A DNA stretch of 64,000 nt from CAWBAT01 sp046331665 (GTDB taxonomy: Bacteria; Acidobacteriota; Terriglobia; Versatilivoradales; Versatilivoraceae), in assembly GCA_046331665.1 (NCBI GenBank), contig JAXLQK010000034.1, positions 1 to 64,000 of the forward strand, in the 5' to 3' direction. Both the position numbers and the translations under genes were made by a program. How positions within the stretch are numbered: position 1 is the stretch's first letter; every line of letters begins with the position of its first letter. Positions 44,883-54,240 of the stretch are shown piece after piece. A model generated the notes under the pieces. It did not search any database and had not been told where the DNA came from. It worked only from the letters and a program-made list of their open reading frames with translations.

Positions 44883-46181
44883 ATGTATTGGACGCGTCAC
44901 TGGATTCTGGTTAGTTTGGGAGTGGTCTGGTGCCTAGCCATTTTGGCTTTCCCCTGGCTGATGCACTCCGGATATCTTCGTCTTTCCATTTTTATTTCCC
45001 TTTTCTTTTCGAAAATTTGCCACCAGATCGGAGACCGCAGCATTACCTTGCATGGCCTCACTCTTCCCGTATGTTCCCGTTGCTTTGCCATTTACCTTGG
45101 GTCGTTGACCGGAATCCTGGCCTGGCCGCTGGTCACGCTCTGGCCTCATCGTCACAAGCTTGTGCGCTTTCTGTTTGTGGGAGGGGTTGGGTTGACAGGT
45201 CTCGACATCGGCTTCGAGAAACTGGGGATTTTGTCGAACTCGTTTGCCAGCCGCCTCTTTACCGGATCCCTGCTTGGTGTTTCCCTCGGACTGGCCCTTG
45301 CCATGGCGATTCAAGGGTTCGATTTGCTGGAGGAAGCCGGAGGCTCTTCGCATGTGCCCTGCCCCCAAAATTTTCACGATAGTTCCCTCTTGCGCATGGG
45401 AACGTCCGCCTGGAGCAATCCGAGTTGGGAAGGTGTTTTTTATCCCGCGGGCGCCAAGTCGTCGGACTATCTCAGACTCTATGCCGCAAAATTGGACTGC
45501 GTGGAGATTGACAATACCTTTTACCGCATCCCGTCGTCGAGCATGGTTCGAAAATGGGACGCCGATACGCCTTCGAACTTTCTCTTCACCGCCAAAGTGC
45601 CTCGATCCATCACCCACGACAAAGTTCTGAGAGATTGTGAGGAAGATCTAAGCCAGTTTCTTAAATCCATGGACGGGCTTGGGAACAAATTGGCGGCACT
45701 GTTGCTGCAGTTTCCCTACTTCAATAAGCAAGCTTTCGGAAGCAGAAAGGAATTCTTCGTCAAACTCAGACAATTTCTCCCGATTCTTTCCAAAGAATTT
45801 CGCTGGGCCGTCGAGATCAGAAACAAGGCCTGGGTCTGTCCCGAATTTCTGGAAATCCTGAGAGCACACGAGGTTTCTTTCACCCTGATCGACCAAGCCT
45901 GGATGACTCCCATTCATCAGTTGTTCGACCAGCTGGAACTGGAAACGACCGACTTTGTTTATATCCGTTGGCTGGGTGACCGCAAAGGGATTGAAGAAAT
46001 CACCACTTCCTGGGATCGGGTGGTTGTCGACCGTCAAGAGGATCTCAAGAACTGGTTGAGGCCGGTCCGGAGTTTCCTGACCAAGGGGAAACAGGTCTAT
46101 GGGTTCTTCAACAACCATTATGCCGGCCACGCTCCGGCCAGCCTGGAAATGTTTCGCAGCCTATTGAAGGAAAGTCATTAA
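44883..46181 (+). CDS. Fusion of DUF2085 membrane domain and DUF72 TIM-barrel domain
   Basis: 432 residues. Residues 1-150 are a four-helix membrane domain with the DUF2085 signature: CHQIGDRS (Cys46, His47) and LPVCSRCFAIYLG (Cys64, Cys67). Residues about 169-430 are a DUF72 domain: LRMGTSAWSNPSWEGVFYP, YAAKLDCVEIDNTFYRIPS, FLFTAKVPRSITHD, WAVEIRNKAWVCPEF and QVYGFFNNHYAGHAPAS. Both are normally separate genes. No stop lies between them, and the ATG at 45396 at the DUF72 start has no ribosome-binding site, so one fused polypeptide is expected. DUF72 proteins may be metal-dependent hydrolases; function unknown. The 3' end overlaps the next gene tail to tail. Confidence 0.85.
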   Translation: MYWTRHWILVSLGVVWCLAILAFPWLMHSGYLRLSIFISLFFSKICHQIGDRSITLHGLTLPVCSRCFAIYLGSLTGILAWPLVTLWPHRHKLVRFLFVGGVGLTGLDIGFEKLGILSNSFASRLFTGSLLGVSLGLALAMAIQGFDLLEEAGGSSHVPCPQNFHDSSLLRMGTSAWSNPSWEGVFYPAGAKSSDYLRLYAAKLDCVEIDNTFYRIPSSSMVRKWDADTPSNFLFTAKVPRSITHDKVLRDCEEDLSQFLKSMDGLGNKLAALLLQFPYFNKQAFGSRKEFFVKLRQFLPILSKEFRWAVEIRNKAWVCPEFLEILRAHEVSFTLIDQAWMTPIHQLFDQLELETTDFVYIRWLGDRKGIEEITTSWDRVVVDRQEDLKNWLRPVRSFLTKGKQVYGFFNNHYAGHAPASLEMFRSLLKESH

Positions 46182-48322
46182 TGGAGACGTGGTGAAGGGC
46201 TGGGGCCGATGAAACCTGACGGGTACTTTTTTCGGCTTTGCAGCGAGTACTGGGCGAGGAGTTCCTGGGTAGCCCGGCTGTCGACCGGTCTCGAAAAGTA
46301 AAAACCCTGCCCCAATTCACAGCCGTGGGCCCGCAGTTGATCGACGTGGACGGCTTTTTCGACTCCTTCCGCCACCACTTCCAGGCTTAGGTGCCTGGCC
46401 AGAGAAACGATCGTGCGAACCAATCCCATTTTCTTGCTTTGCGGGCAGTTCTCATGGAGGAAACTTTGGTCGATCTTGAGGGCTCCTACCGGGACCCGAT
46501 GCAGATAGCTCAAAGAAGAATATCCCGTGCCAAAGTCATCCAGGCTGAGAAGGACGCCCATCGATCGCAGACGAGAAAGCTTTGCGATTGAAACCTCAGT
46601 ATTCTCCATCAAACTGCTCTCGGTGATTTCAAGAGTCAGCGAATTAGCCGCTAATTGCGAATCGTCCAACGCGCGGGCCACCATCTCCACCAGATCTGGC
46701 CGTAAGATCTGCCGGCTGGAAAGATTCACACTCATTCTGAGAGGCAAGCATTCCGGAAACTGTTTTTGCCACACTCTCATCTGACGGCAGGATTCGCGCA
46801 ATACCCATTCTCCAAGAGGAATGATCAATCCGGTCTCCTCGGCAGGCTTAATAAACTCTGCAGGCAGAATTCTTCCCAGGGTCGGATGATTCCACCGGAC
46901 AAGCGCTTCAAATCCTTTGGTTTCCCCCGTCTTCAGGCAAACCACGGGCTGGTAAAAGTTCTCGAATTCTCCGTGCTCCACGGCGCGCCGCAGATCAAAT
47001 TCCAGCTTCAAGTGTTTCATCACCTTAGTGCGAAGTGTTGGATCAAACATTTCAACACATCCCTGGCCCATGGCTTTCGCCCGATGCATAGCCAGCTCCG
47101 CATCCCTCAATAAATCTTCAGCCCGCTCATATCCGATTTCACTGAGGGTAATTCCGATACTAGCCGAAGCGAGAATTTCCTCTCCATGGATTTGGAAAGG
47201 CTTGTTCAGATTCTCGCGGATCCGATCAATCACCAAGGTAACTTCGTCAAAATTCTGAATCTCTCCGAGACGAACGGCAAATTCATCTCCCCCGATTCGA
47301 GCCACTGTGTCTCCTGGCTGTAAGCAGGACTGAATCCGCCCAGCGAGCTCGATGATGAACTGGTCTCCGATTCCATGGCCCAGACTGTCATTAACGATCT
47401 TAAGTCGATCGATATCCAGAAAAAGGATGGCAAATTGAGATTGGGCGTGTCGTTTGGCCCGCTCCAGCGAGTAAGCCAGGCGATCCATGAAGAGGCGGCG
47501 ATTGGGCAAGCCCGTCAGTGCATCCGCCATCTTGTACTCGGTCATGTCGGTCAGCGAACCAGCCATACGCGTCGGACTTTTGTTTTCATCTCGAGACGTT
47601 ATTCCCCTGGCCAGAACCCAGCGGTAGTTTCCATCCTGGTGCAACAACCGATGCTCGGATTCGAGGAAGGGCGTTTTGCCCGCAAGGTGTGCCTCGATTT
47701 CCTTGTGCACCTTCCGGGCATCAAGCGGATGAACCAGACCCAACCATGTTTCCGGAACATTCCTGATTTCTTCCGGAGCATACCCAAGAAGTGACCCCCA
47801 CCGAGGTGAGAAATAGACCTGGCCATTGTTAAGATTCCATTCCCATATTCCGTCTTTGGCTCCAGCTGTGGTCAAGGCAAACCGATCTTCGGCCTCCCTC
47901 AGGGTTGCCTCGGCGCGGCGTTTCAAGAGATGAGCCTGAATTCTCAAAAGTGCCTCGGAAATATCGATTGGGGATTCGATGACCTCAAATGCTTGATCCA
48001 AGGGATTCTGAATGTCAGCCAGGGCCAACGGAGGAGTTAAAACAACGATAGGCAAACTCAGGCTGTGTACCTGCTGGCGGAACCAGTTCAGCAAGCCCAC
48101 ACTCGCCGAGTCATGGCGTTTCATCGCGAACAGTGCTAATTCGAATTGATTCCAGCCGATGGCTTCCAATGTTTTTCTGGATCCATTGGCAAATGTCAAC
48201 TGGTAACCGAATCGCCGGAGTTCCCTGACAAGTCGAGTCCGTTGCAAGTGCTGGCCATTGACAATCACAATGGAGTCACGACAAATCTGCTGGGAACCGA
48301 CACTCATCACTGCGAATTCCAT
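46178..48322 (-). CDS. Cyclic-di-GMP protein: degenerate receiver, PAS, GGDEF and EAL domains
   Basis: 714 residues, soluble. A receiver-like N-terminus (about 15-135) in which I cannot identify the phosphoacceptor Asp; a PAS/PAC domain (about 140-265: DGIWEWNLNNGQVYFSPRW); a diguanylate cyclase domain with intact IGGDEFAVRLGE; and a phosphodiesterase domain with FEALVRWNHP, ITESSLMEN, DDFGTGYSSLSYL and VVAEGVE, all normal. The product-inhibition I-site reads QPGD instead of RxxD, so feedback inhibition is probably lost. Both activities may be present; which dominates cannot be told. It is convergent with the DUF2085-DUF72 gene and the two stop codons overlap in TTAA. Confidence 0.92.
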   Translation of the reverse strand: MEFAVMSVGSQQICRDSIVIVNGQHLQRTRLVRELRRFGYQLTFANGSRKTLEAIGWNQFELALFAMKRHDSASVGLLNWFRQQVHSLSLPIVVLTPPLALADIQNPLDQAFEVIESPIDISEALLRIQAHLLKRRAEATLREAEDRFALTTAGAKDGIWEWNLNNGQVYFSPRWGSLLGYAPEEIRNVPETWLGLVHPLDARKVHKEIEAHLAGKTPFLESEHRLLHQDGNYRWVLARGITSRDENKSPTRMAGSLTDMTEYKMADALTGLPNRRLFMDRLAYSLERAKRHAQSQFAILFLDIDRLKIVNDSLGHGIGDQFIIELAGRIQSCLQPGDTVARIGGDEFAVRLGEIQNFDEVTLVIDRIRENLNKPFQIHGEEILASASIGITLSEIGYERAEDLLRDAELAMHRAKAMGQGCVEMFDPTLRTKVMKHLKLEFDLRRAVEHGEFENFYQPVVCLKTGETKGFEALVRWNHPTLGRILPAEFIKPAEETGLIIPLGEWVLRESCRQMRVWQKQFPECLPLRMSVNLSSRQILRPDLVEMVARALDDSQLAANSLTLEITESSLMENTEVSIAKLSRLRSMGVLLSLDDFGTGYSSLSYLHRVPVGALKIDQSFLHENCPQSKKMGLVRTIVSLARHLSLEVVAEGVEKAVHVDQLRAHGCELGQGFYFSRPVDSRATQELLAQYSLQSRKKYPSGFIGPSPSPRLH

Positions 48323-48589
48323 TTCTTAAGGAATGAAAACTGCCGTTGAAATTGGGTTGGGTCGGGTGTGAAATTTGCTGCCCAGATGAAAGGCTTCAGT
48401 CAACTACGTAGTCTTTCATCGGACGGAGGACATCTTGACGTTAGTTTTATGTCAGTTTAATCGATGAGGAAGGAATCGGTAAGGTTGGAATCGGGGTGTT
48501 TGCCTCCCGTCGAAGCCGCTGCTCATCGGCTGAAACCGAAAGCAGATCCATGGGCACAGCGTCGCCAGGAAGCCAGGAGCGATTAGGCG

Positions 48590-51274
48590 TTACTTCACGG
48601 GATTTCCCAAACTGTCCAGCACCACTACTTCCCCCAGATTCAATTCGCGGATTTTTTGCTCGATTTGAGTCAAGTCACCAACAATGACGGCAAGGGACTG
48701 ATCGATATTGTAGTAACGTCGGGCTGCCGCATTGACATCTTCCAAGGTAATGGCCTCGATTTCCTCGGGGTAGCGCTGAATTTCGGCGAGATCGAGGTCA
48801 AAGCTGATCGATTCCACCGCTTGATCCACGACCCGACCCAGAGTTTCAAAGCGCTGGGAAAAGCCGCGAATCAAATTGGTTTTGGCCATCTCCAGTTCGT
48901 GAGCTGTTACGGGCCGGCCATTGACAATTTCCCGGAACTCTTTCACCAATTCAATCAAAGTCTCCGCCGTAAATCGGGTCTGAACGCCGGTGGAGGCCAC
49001 CCAAAAACCCGTGTCTCGTCCAAAAGCAAACGTCGTTGAGGCCCCATACGTGTAGCCTTTCTCTTCCCGTAGGTTCAGGTTGAGGCGGCTGGAAAAAGCC
49101 CCTCCCATCACCGTGTTCAGGAGCTCAATGGCGTGATGGTCCTGCGTGTTCCGTTTGGGCCCGATCGAACCCAATCGAATTTGAGATTGCGGGGCATCCT
49201 GACGATCCACCAGGTAAAGATGCATCTTCTTCGGCGGATGGACCACCGGGACCTGAACGGCTGGCACCTCAACAGCCGGCCAGCCTCCGAAGTACTTCTC
49301 GCTTAACTCTATCGCCCGAGTCATGCTGATCGCACCCGCAAAAATGAGGGCGGAATGATTCGGCTTCCAATATTGCTGGTAATACTTAAGAAGATCGTCC
49401 CTGGAAATTCCCTCAATTGAGCTTTCATTCCCGGCCACATCCCGGCCAAAAGGATGAAGGCTCCCAAACAAGGCAGATCGAAAAGATTTTCGAGCGATGG
49501 CGGGAGGGCTGTTGCGTTCTTGAAGGATCGAGTCCAGACGTTGTTTTCTTTGCCGCTCCAGCTCTGAGTCGGGAAAGCTCGGATTGAGGACAATGTCGGC
49601 CATCAATTCCATGGCCGGCACGAGATTTCGTTCGAGGGTGTCGATGCCCACATGAGAAATTTCGGATTCCCCGGCTGTCCCGAGAATGACTCCCAGCCGA
49701 TCCAGCGCCGCCTGGATATCCAGGGCGGAACGCGACCCGGTCCCCTCATCCAGCATTTCAGCGGTCATCCAGGCCTCACCCGGCAAGGTTGCCTGATCCG
49801 CCGTCGAACCAGCCTTGACAACCAAGCCGACCGCCACTTTTGGCAACTCGTCCCGCTCGGACACGATCACCGTCAGACCATTCGACAAACGGTGAGTCGT
49901 GAAACCGGGTGCTTGAAAATCGCCCTTCTCTCCCATATTCGGGGCGATCGACCGATCGATTTCAACGGAAACCGGTCGTTGGGAAGCTTCCGGAATAAAA
50001 GTCACTGCTAGGCGGTTCGGCGTGTTCAGGTATTTTTCAACGGTCCGCTGAATCCCATGTGCTGTGAGGCTCTGATAACGCGCATAGTCTTCACCGAAAA
50101 AATCCGGGGTTCCCAGATAGGTATTGTATTGGTTGAGTGCGTCCGCTTTCCCACCGAACCCTCCCAGCCGTTCCAGTCCGCTGATGAACTCATATTCCTG
50201 CTTGGCTTTTTCCCTTAACAGCTCATCTTCGGTAGGACCTTCCTCGGCGAACTGGTTGATTTCCTCCATCATCACCTCTTTTAATTTGTCGAGGTTTTCT
50301 CCAGGCCGCGCAGTTGCCACAACTCCAAACATGCCGCAAATTTCCAGGGAATAATTGAAGGCCGAGACATCCGAAGCGATCTGCCGATCATAAACCAGAG
50401 TTTTATAAAGCCGTGAATTTTTCCCCTGGGAGAGAATCCTGGACGCCAGGTCCAATTCAGCATCTCCAGGCTGAAAATAGGCTGGAGTAGCCCAGGCAAG
50501 ATAAATTCTTTCCTGAGGAACCCGGTCCCTGACCTCGATTCGTTTTTCGCCCTCCAAACTCGGTACCCAGTTTCGAGGCCGCTCTAATGCAGGTCCTGGA
50601 GAGAGGGGGCCAAAATAGCGAGCTACCAGACGCTTCGCTTCTTCTTCTTCGAAATCTCCGGCCACCACCAGACTGCAATTATTCGGGGTATAGAAAGTGT
50701 GGAAAAATTCCTTCACGTCTTCGAGAGAGGCTGCATCCAGGTCTTCCTGAGACCCGATCACCAGCCAGGAATAAGGGTGCCCCTTGGGAAATAAGCCTTC
50801 GAAAACCATTTGGAAAGCGCGGCCGTAGGGGACGTTCTCATAACTTTGGCGGCGCTCGTTCTTAACCACGTCTCTTTGGTTGTCAAATTTTTCCTGCGTG
50901 AGAGCATCGGCCAGGAAGCCCATCCGATCGGATTCCAGCCAGAGCACATATTCCAAGCCCTCACGCGGTACCGTCTCAAAATAGTTTGTGCGGTCAAAAC
51001 TGGTGGTGCCATTCACTCCGCCTTCTCTGAGATTGGCGCCGGCCTTCTCAATAAAGGTGATGTAGGGTCCATCGGCGTTCTTCGACCCCTGAAACATCAT
51101 GTGCTCAAAAAGATGAGCAAATCCCGTCCGGTTCGGCCTTTCGTTTTTCGAACCCACGTGATACCACAAATTGAGATGGACAACGGGCAGTTTTCGATCG
51201 CGGTGCAAGATAACCTGCAAGCCATTTTCGAGCTGGTACTTTTCGAAAGGAATGTGGAACTTTGTTTGAGACAA
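48590..51274 (-). CDS. M16 family zinc metallopeptidase (two-domain, pitrilysin-like)
   Basis: About 894 residues with two M16 repeats. The first holds the inverted zinc motif HLFEH at 54-58 (GFAHLFEHMMFQGSKN) plus NERRQSYENVPYG. The second (from FTTHRLSNGLTVIVSERDEL) is the inactive half that closes the clamp, with LNLREEKGYTYGASTTFAFG. The frame is open to 51460, inside the upstream gene, but the likely start is TTG at 51274: GGAGGA sits six bases before it and homology begins at once. It begins two bases after the stop of the decarboxylase gene, so translation is coupled. No signal peptide is present with this start, implying a cytoplasmic enzyme. Confidence 0.88.
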   Translation of the reverse strand: MSQTKFHIPFEKYQLENGLQVILHRDRKLPVVHLNLWYHVGSKNERPNRTGFAHLFEHMMFQGSKNADGPYITFIEKAGANLREGGVNGTTSFDRTNYFETVPREGLEYVLWLESDRMGFLADALTQEKFDNQRDVVKNERRQSYENVPYGRAFQMVFEGLFPKGHPYSWLVIGSQEDLDAASLEDVKEFFHTFYTPNNCSLVVAGDFEEEEAKRLVARYFGPLSPGPALERPRNWVPSLEGEKRIEVRDRVPQERIYLAWATPAYFQPGDAELDLASRILSQGKNSRLYKTLVYDRQIASDVSAFNYSLEICGMFGVVATARPGENLDKLKEVMMEEINQFAEEGPTEDELLREKAKQEYEFISGLERLGGFGGKADALNQYNTYLGTPDFFGEDYARYQSLTAHGIQRTVEKYLNTPNRLAVTFIPEASQRPVSVEIDRSIAPNMGEKGDFQAPGFTTHRLSNGLTVIVSERDELPKVAVGLVVKAGSTADQATLPGEAWMTAEMLDEGTGSRSALDIQAALDRLGVILGTAGESEISHVGIDTLERNLVPAMELMADIVLNPSFPDSELERQRKQRLDSILQERNSPPAIARKSFRSALFGSLHPFGRDVAGNESSIEGISRDDLLKYYQQYWKPNHSALIFAGAISMTRAIELSEKYFGGWPAVEVPAVQVPVVHPPKKMHLYLVDRQDAPQSQIRLGSIGPKRNTQDHHAIELLNTVMGGAFSSRLNLNLREEKGYTYGASTTFAFGRDTGFWVASTGVQTRFTAETLIELVKEFREIVNGRPVTAHELEMAKTNLIRGFSQRFETLGRVVDQAVESISFDLDLAEIQRYPEEIEAITLEDVNAAARRYYNIDQSLAVIVGDLTQIEQKIRELNLGEVVVLDSLGNPVK

Positions 51275-51276
51275 CT

Positions 51277-52926
51277 CTATCCTCCGGATCTTGAATGGAC
51301 CTTCCCTTTTACCCCTTTGACAAACTCGCGCAGTATAGGCGAAATGTCCCCCTTCTCCAAATGAACATCCATCAGGACAAATCGCGTTTCTTCCCAGGCG
51401 GCGGCAAGGCCGGAACGAAGTTCTTCCGACGTCCGCACTTCGAATCCGCGTCCCCCCCACGATTCCGCCAATTTGGCAAACGGCCAGGGAATATTCTCAT
51501 TGTATTTGGCGTGAGGAAAGAAAACCTGAAGCATTTCCCAGCGGCTGTTGTTAAACAGCACGATGATGGGATTCAAACCGTATCGCGGGGCCTGGGAGAT
51601 TTCGCTCCCCGTCATTTGAAAGGCCCCATCACCCACGAGAATCAGCGGTCGCTTCCCCCCGGCCAGTTGTACACCCATGCCTGCCGGAACAGCGAAACCC
51701 ATGGTGCCATAAAAAGAAGGCGCGATGAGTTGATTGGAGCGGATATCGACACTGGCAAATAGACAGTCGCCGGTGTCAGCGACCAGGGGCAATTCCGGAT
51801 GCTGATCGACGAAGTCGTTGAGCACCTGGATGAGATGGGTAACTCGAATCGGGCTATTCGGTGGGATAAGTTCATTGACTGAGGGGGAAACGTCCATTTT
51901 TTCCTGCGGCAGGCTGTTCCCCTTCCTTGGCAACTCGGAAGAGTCCAGTAACGCGTCTATCAAGAGATTCAGGGGCACGTCGTGATAAACATGCTGTTTG
52001 GCCGCCACTGAGCGGGACACGCAGAGAATGGTGTTCGAGGCGTTGACCGTCTCGGGTAGAATGCCCAGACTCGTGTCCGTCATCATGACACCCAGCATCA
52101 AGAGACAGTCGGAAGACTCCACCACCCGGCGCATGGCTTCCGGACTGGCCGTCCCCAGATAGGTGCCAATGAATTGCTGGTGGCGGACGGGAAAAATTCC
52201 CCGGCCCAGAAATGAAGACGCAACCGGGATTTGCAGCTTTTCGGCAAGATGAAGAACCTTTTCCTGAAGTCGGTAGCGATGGGCTTCGACCCCCACAATC
52301 AAAACTGGCATGCGGCTGGAGTTCAGCCGAACAATGATCTCCTGGCTCGCTTCCTTGAGAGCTTCGTGATTGATTTTGAGCTCGATTCCCCCGAATGATT
52401 CCGACTCCTCAATCTCGGCAAAGACCATGTCTCGAGGCACTTCCAAATAGACCGGGCGACTCTTTTGCAACGCCGTGTCAATTGCCCTTCGGATATGCAG
52501 TGCCGCCGTGCGAGGATCGTCGAGGATCGCGGCATATTCAACGACTTCCCGGTAGACATTGATCTGGGTGTCAAACGATTTCACTTGATGGTGAACCAGG
52601 ATCCCGGACTCCTTCTCTATCTTCCCTGGCCCCCCAGAAATCACCACCAGCGGAGACATTTCCGCATAAGCACAAGCCACGGAATTGAGCATATTCAGCC
52701 CGCCAGCCCCGTAGGTCACACAGCACACGGCGAGTCCATTTGAGATCCGTGACGCCCCATCGGCAGCAAATCCAACGGCAGGTTCGTGGGAGAAAGTGAC
52801 CAGTTGGAGTTTTTCATAAAGGGCGAGGGCTTCGAACAGGTTGAGGGCAAAATCCCCGGGAATTCCGAAGATTTTTCGGACTCCTTGCTGGTAGAGTTCA
52901 TTGAAGAGAATTTCGTAGAGTTTCAT
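51277..52926 (-). CDS. Thiamine diphosphate-dependent 2-oxo acid decarboxylase (indolepyruvate/pyruvate decarboxylase family)
   Basis: 549 residues with the three-domain fold of PDC/IPDC. The N-terminal Pyr domain has GVRKIFGIPGDFALNLFEAL and the activating Glu48 (FSHEPAVGFAADG). The His pair His112-His113 (ILVHHQVKSFD) is where decarboxylases have their catalytic histidines. The C-terminal PP domain has the ThDP motif GDGAFQMTGSEISQ ending in LFNNSRWE. It probably decarboxylates an aromatic or branched 2-oxo acid to the aldehyde. It is followed after two bases by the M16 peptidase gene, whose ribosome-binding site lies in this gene's last codons. Confidence 0.87.
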   Translation of the reverse strand: MKLYEILFNELYQQGVRKIFGIPGDFALNLFEALALYEKLQLVTFSHEPAVGFAADGASRISNGLAVCCVTYGAGGLNMLNSVACAYAEMSPLVVISGGPGKIEKESGILVHHQVKSFDTQINVYREVVEYAAILDDPRTAALHIRRAIDTALQKSRPVYLEVPRDMVFAEIEESESFGGIELKINHEALKEASQEIIVRLNSSRMPVLIVGVEAHRYRLQEKVLHLAEKLQIPVASSFLGRGIFPVRHQQFIGTYLGTASPEAMRRVVESSDCLLMLGVMMTDTSLGILPETVNASNTILCVSRSVAAKQHVYHDVPLNLLIDALLDSSELPRKGNSLPQEKMDVSPSVNELIPPNSPIRVTHLIQVLNDFVDQHPELPLVADTGDCLFASVDIRSNQLIAPSFYGTMGFAVPAGMGVQLAGGKRPLILVGDGAFQMTGSEISQAPRYGLNPIIVLFNNSRWEMLQVFFPHAKYNENIPWPFAKLAESWGGRGFEVRTSEELRSGLAAAWEETRFVLMDVHLEKGDISPILREFVKGVKGKVHSRSGG

Positions 52927-53050
52927 GGCCTTTCCAGCTCAGACTATAGACAGGAATGGTGGGATTCTCAAGTCCTTCGGACAGCATTTGGGCCCCTTTG
53001 CTTTCAATGGTATACTTCAAGCGCATGAACCAAAGGAAATGGAGAAGAAA

Positions 53051-53329
53051 ATGGCAGAACGGATGGTTAAGTGTGTCAAACTGCAACGCGAATTGCCCGG
53101 GCTGGAGAAGCCGCCTTTCAATGATGACCTGGGTCAACGCATCTACGAAAATGTCTCCCAGGAAGCATGGCGGATGTTTCGAGAGCATTTAAAGATGATT
53201 ATTAATGAATACCGGATTGCCTTGGGCACCGAAGAAGCCAATCGTTTCATCGAACAGCAGACGGAAAACTACTTCTTTGGGCCGGGAGCCTCACTCCCGC
53301 CAGGTTATGTTCCCCCCAAGACCAAGTAG
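53051..53329 (+). CDS. YggX-type Fe(II)-trafficking/oxidative-damage protection protein
   Basis: 92 residues with the YggX pattern: MVKCVKLQRELPGLEKPPF with the redox Cys near the N-terminus, NDDLGQRIYENVSQEAWRMF, and KMIINEYRIALGTEEANRF. YggX protects iron-sulphur clusters and limits Fenton damage. The frame is open from 52925 but the conserved part begins with MVKC. GGAG lies six to seven bases before ATG 53051, with ATG 53063 the alternative. It is divergent from the decarboxylase gene. Confidence 0.88.
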   Translation: MAERMVKCVKLQRELPGLEKPPFNDDLGQRIYENVSQEAWRMFREHLKMIINEYRIALGTEEANRFIEQQTENYFFGPGASLPPGYVPPKTK

Positions 53330-53676
53330 CCGGTGAAATCTGGCCTTGCGCCCTCTTATCAACTCAGGCCGTAACGCTTTCGGTTTTCCTGATCAATAGC
53401 AACTCTTAGCAGTTGCAGGTATGGCGTCTTGTTGCATGATGGTAAGGCTGGAGGATTCTTGAAATGAGCGGAGTCTTTCTGGATTCTATTCTCCCCTTAA
53501 AATTTTCTTAAAAAAATCTTTTCCGGATGGGCTCTCGTGCGATAATGGGCACAATAACCCAGTCACCCAACTACCACTCTTCGCCAAAGAGAAAATTTCC
53601 CGAAGAACAAATTTAGAAAAGCCCGGCGACTTTGCTGGTCGCATGGGTTTTTCTTCAAGCGCAAGAGGAGGAATCC
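53330..53676. other. Intergenic region, nothing recognised
   Basis: About 350 bases between the YggX and DUF2934 genes. An AT-rich patch (CTTAAAAAAATCTTTTCC near 53510) and a GATAAT at 53551-53556 may belong to a promoter for the next gene, but no good -35 partner is seen. Confidence 0.35.
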
Positions 53677-53883
53677 ATGACGAATCAAGGCGCTTTGTCC
53701 ACTGAGGAAAACACACGGAGAAATGCGGAAATACTGCATGAACTCATCGCCCAGCGGGCTTACGAAATTTATGAAGCCCGTGGCTGTGTTGATGGCTTTG
53801 ATGAACAGGATTGGCTGCAGGCCGAAGGCGAGCTCCTAGGCGAAGACTCTGAATCAGCCAAGGCAACGGCAGCCAGCGGTTGA
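53677..53883 (+). CDS. DUF2934 family small protein
   Basis: 68 residues. The core LIAQRAYEIYEARG with GFDEQDWLQAEGELL is the DUF2934 signature, a short helical protein found widely in Acidobacteria, cyanobacteria and delta-proteobacteria. Function unknown. The frame is open from 53632, but GAGGAGGAATCC immediately before ATG 53677 fixes the start. The gene stands alone. Confidence 0.85.
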   Translation: MTNQGALSTEENTRRNAEILHELIAQRAYEIYEARGCVDGFDEQDWLQAEGELLGEDSESAKATAASG

Positions 53884-54078
53884 TCTTCTCCCTTCCAATT
53901 CGAGTTCTTCCGGAAGGCTTCCCGTCTTCCCAGGCTAAAGAGGTGTTGTTGCCTCTGCGCAATGGCTGAACTTGCTGCGGCTTCAATTCCTTTCCCTTCC
54001 CATGAGGAATTCTTGAAAGTTGATAGAATCATTGGCGACAAACGTCGATGGAATGGCTCTTTCTGTGAATTTGGAGGG

Positions 54079-54240
54079 TGGAGTCCGCCCGCTGGCAGAC
54101 GACGCCAGTTGTTGGAGACGCCGCGCCCTCGCGGCGAATTGTTTTAAAACCCACCGAACCTCTCCATTGGAGGAGACTCCTCGACGCCGCACGGCGCAAG
54201 CCGTCAGCGCGGGACGAGGGCGTCCCGTCTCCAGCAGCCC
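54079..54240. repeat. Intergenic hairpins with GGAGAC frame and CCCT loop
   Basis: Two hairpins share a frame but not a stem. GGAGAC is followed by stem GCCGCG, loop CCCT and CGCGGC at 54114-54135. Read on the other strand, GGAGAC is followed by GGGACG, CCCT and CGTCCC at 54211-54232. Between them are ACGGC-GCAA-GCCGT (about 54191-54204) and CTCCATTGGAGGAG. The rest of the 648-base gap (53884-54531) shows no gene. Confidence 0.65.

Noticed and set aside
45648..46130. 160-codon minus-strand open frame
   Set aside because: Shadow of the DUF72 part of the fusion gene.
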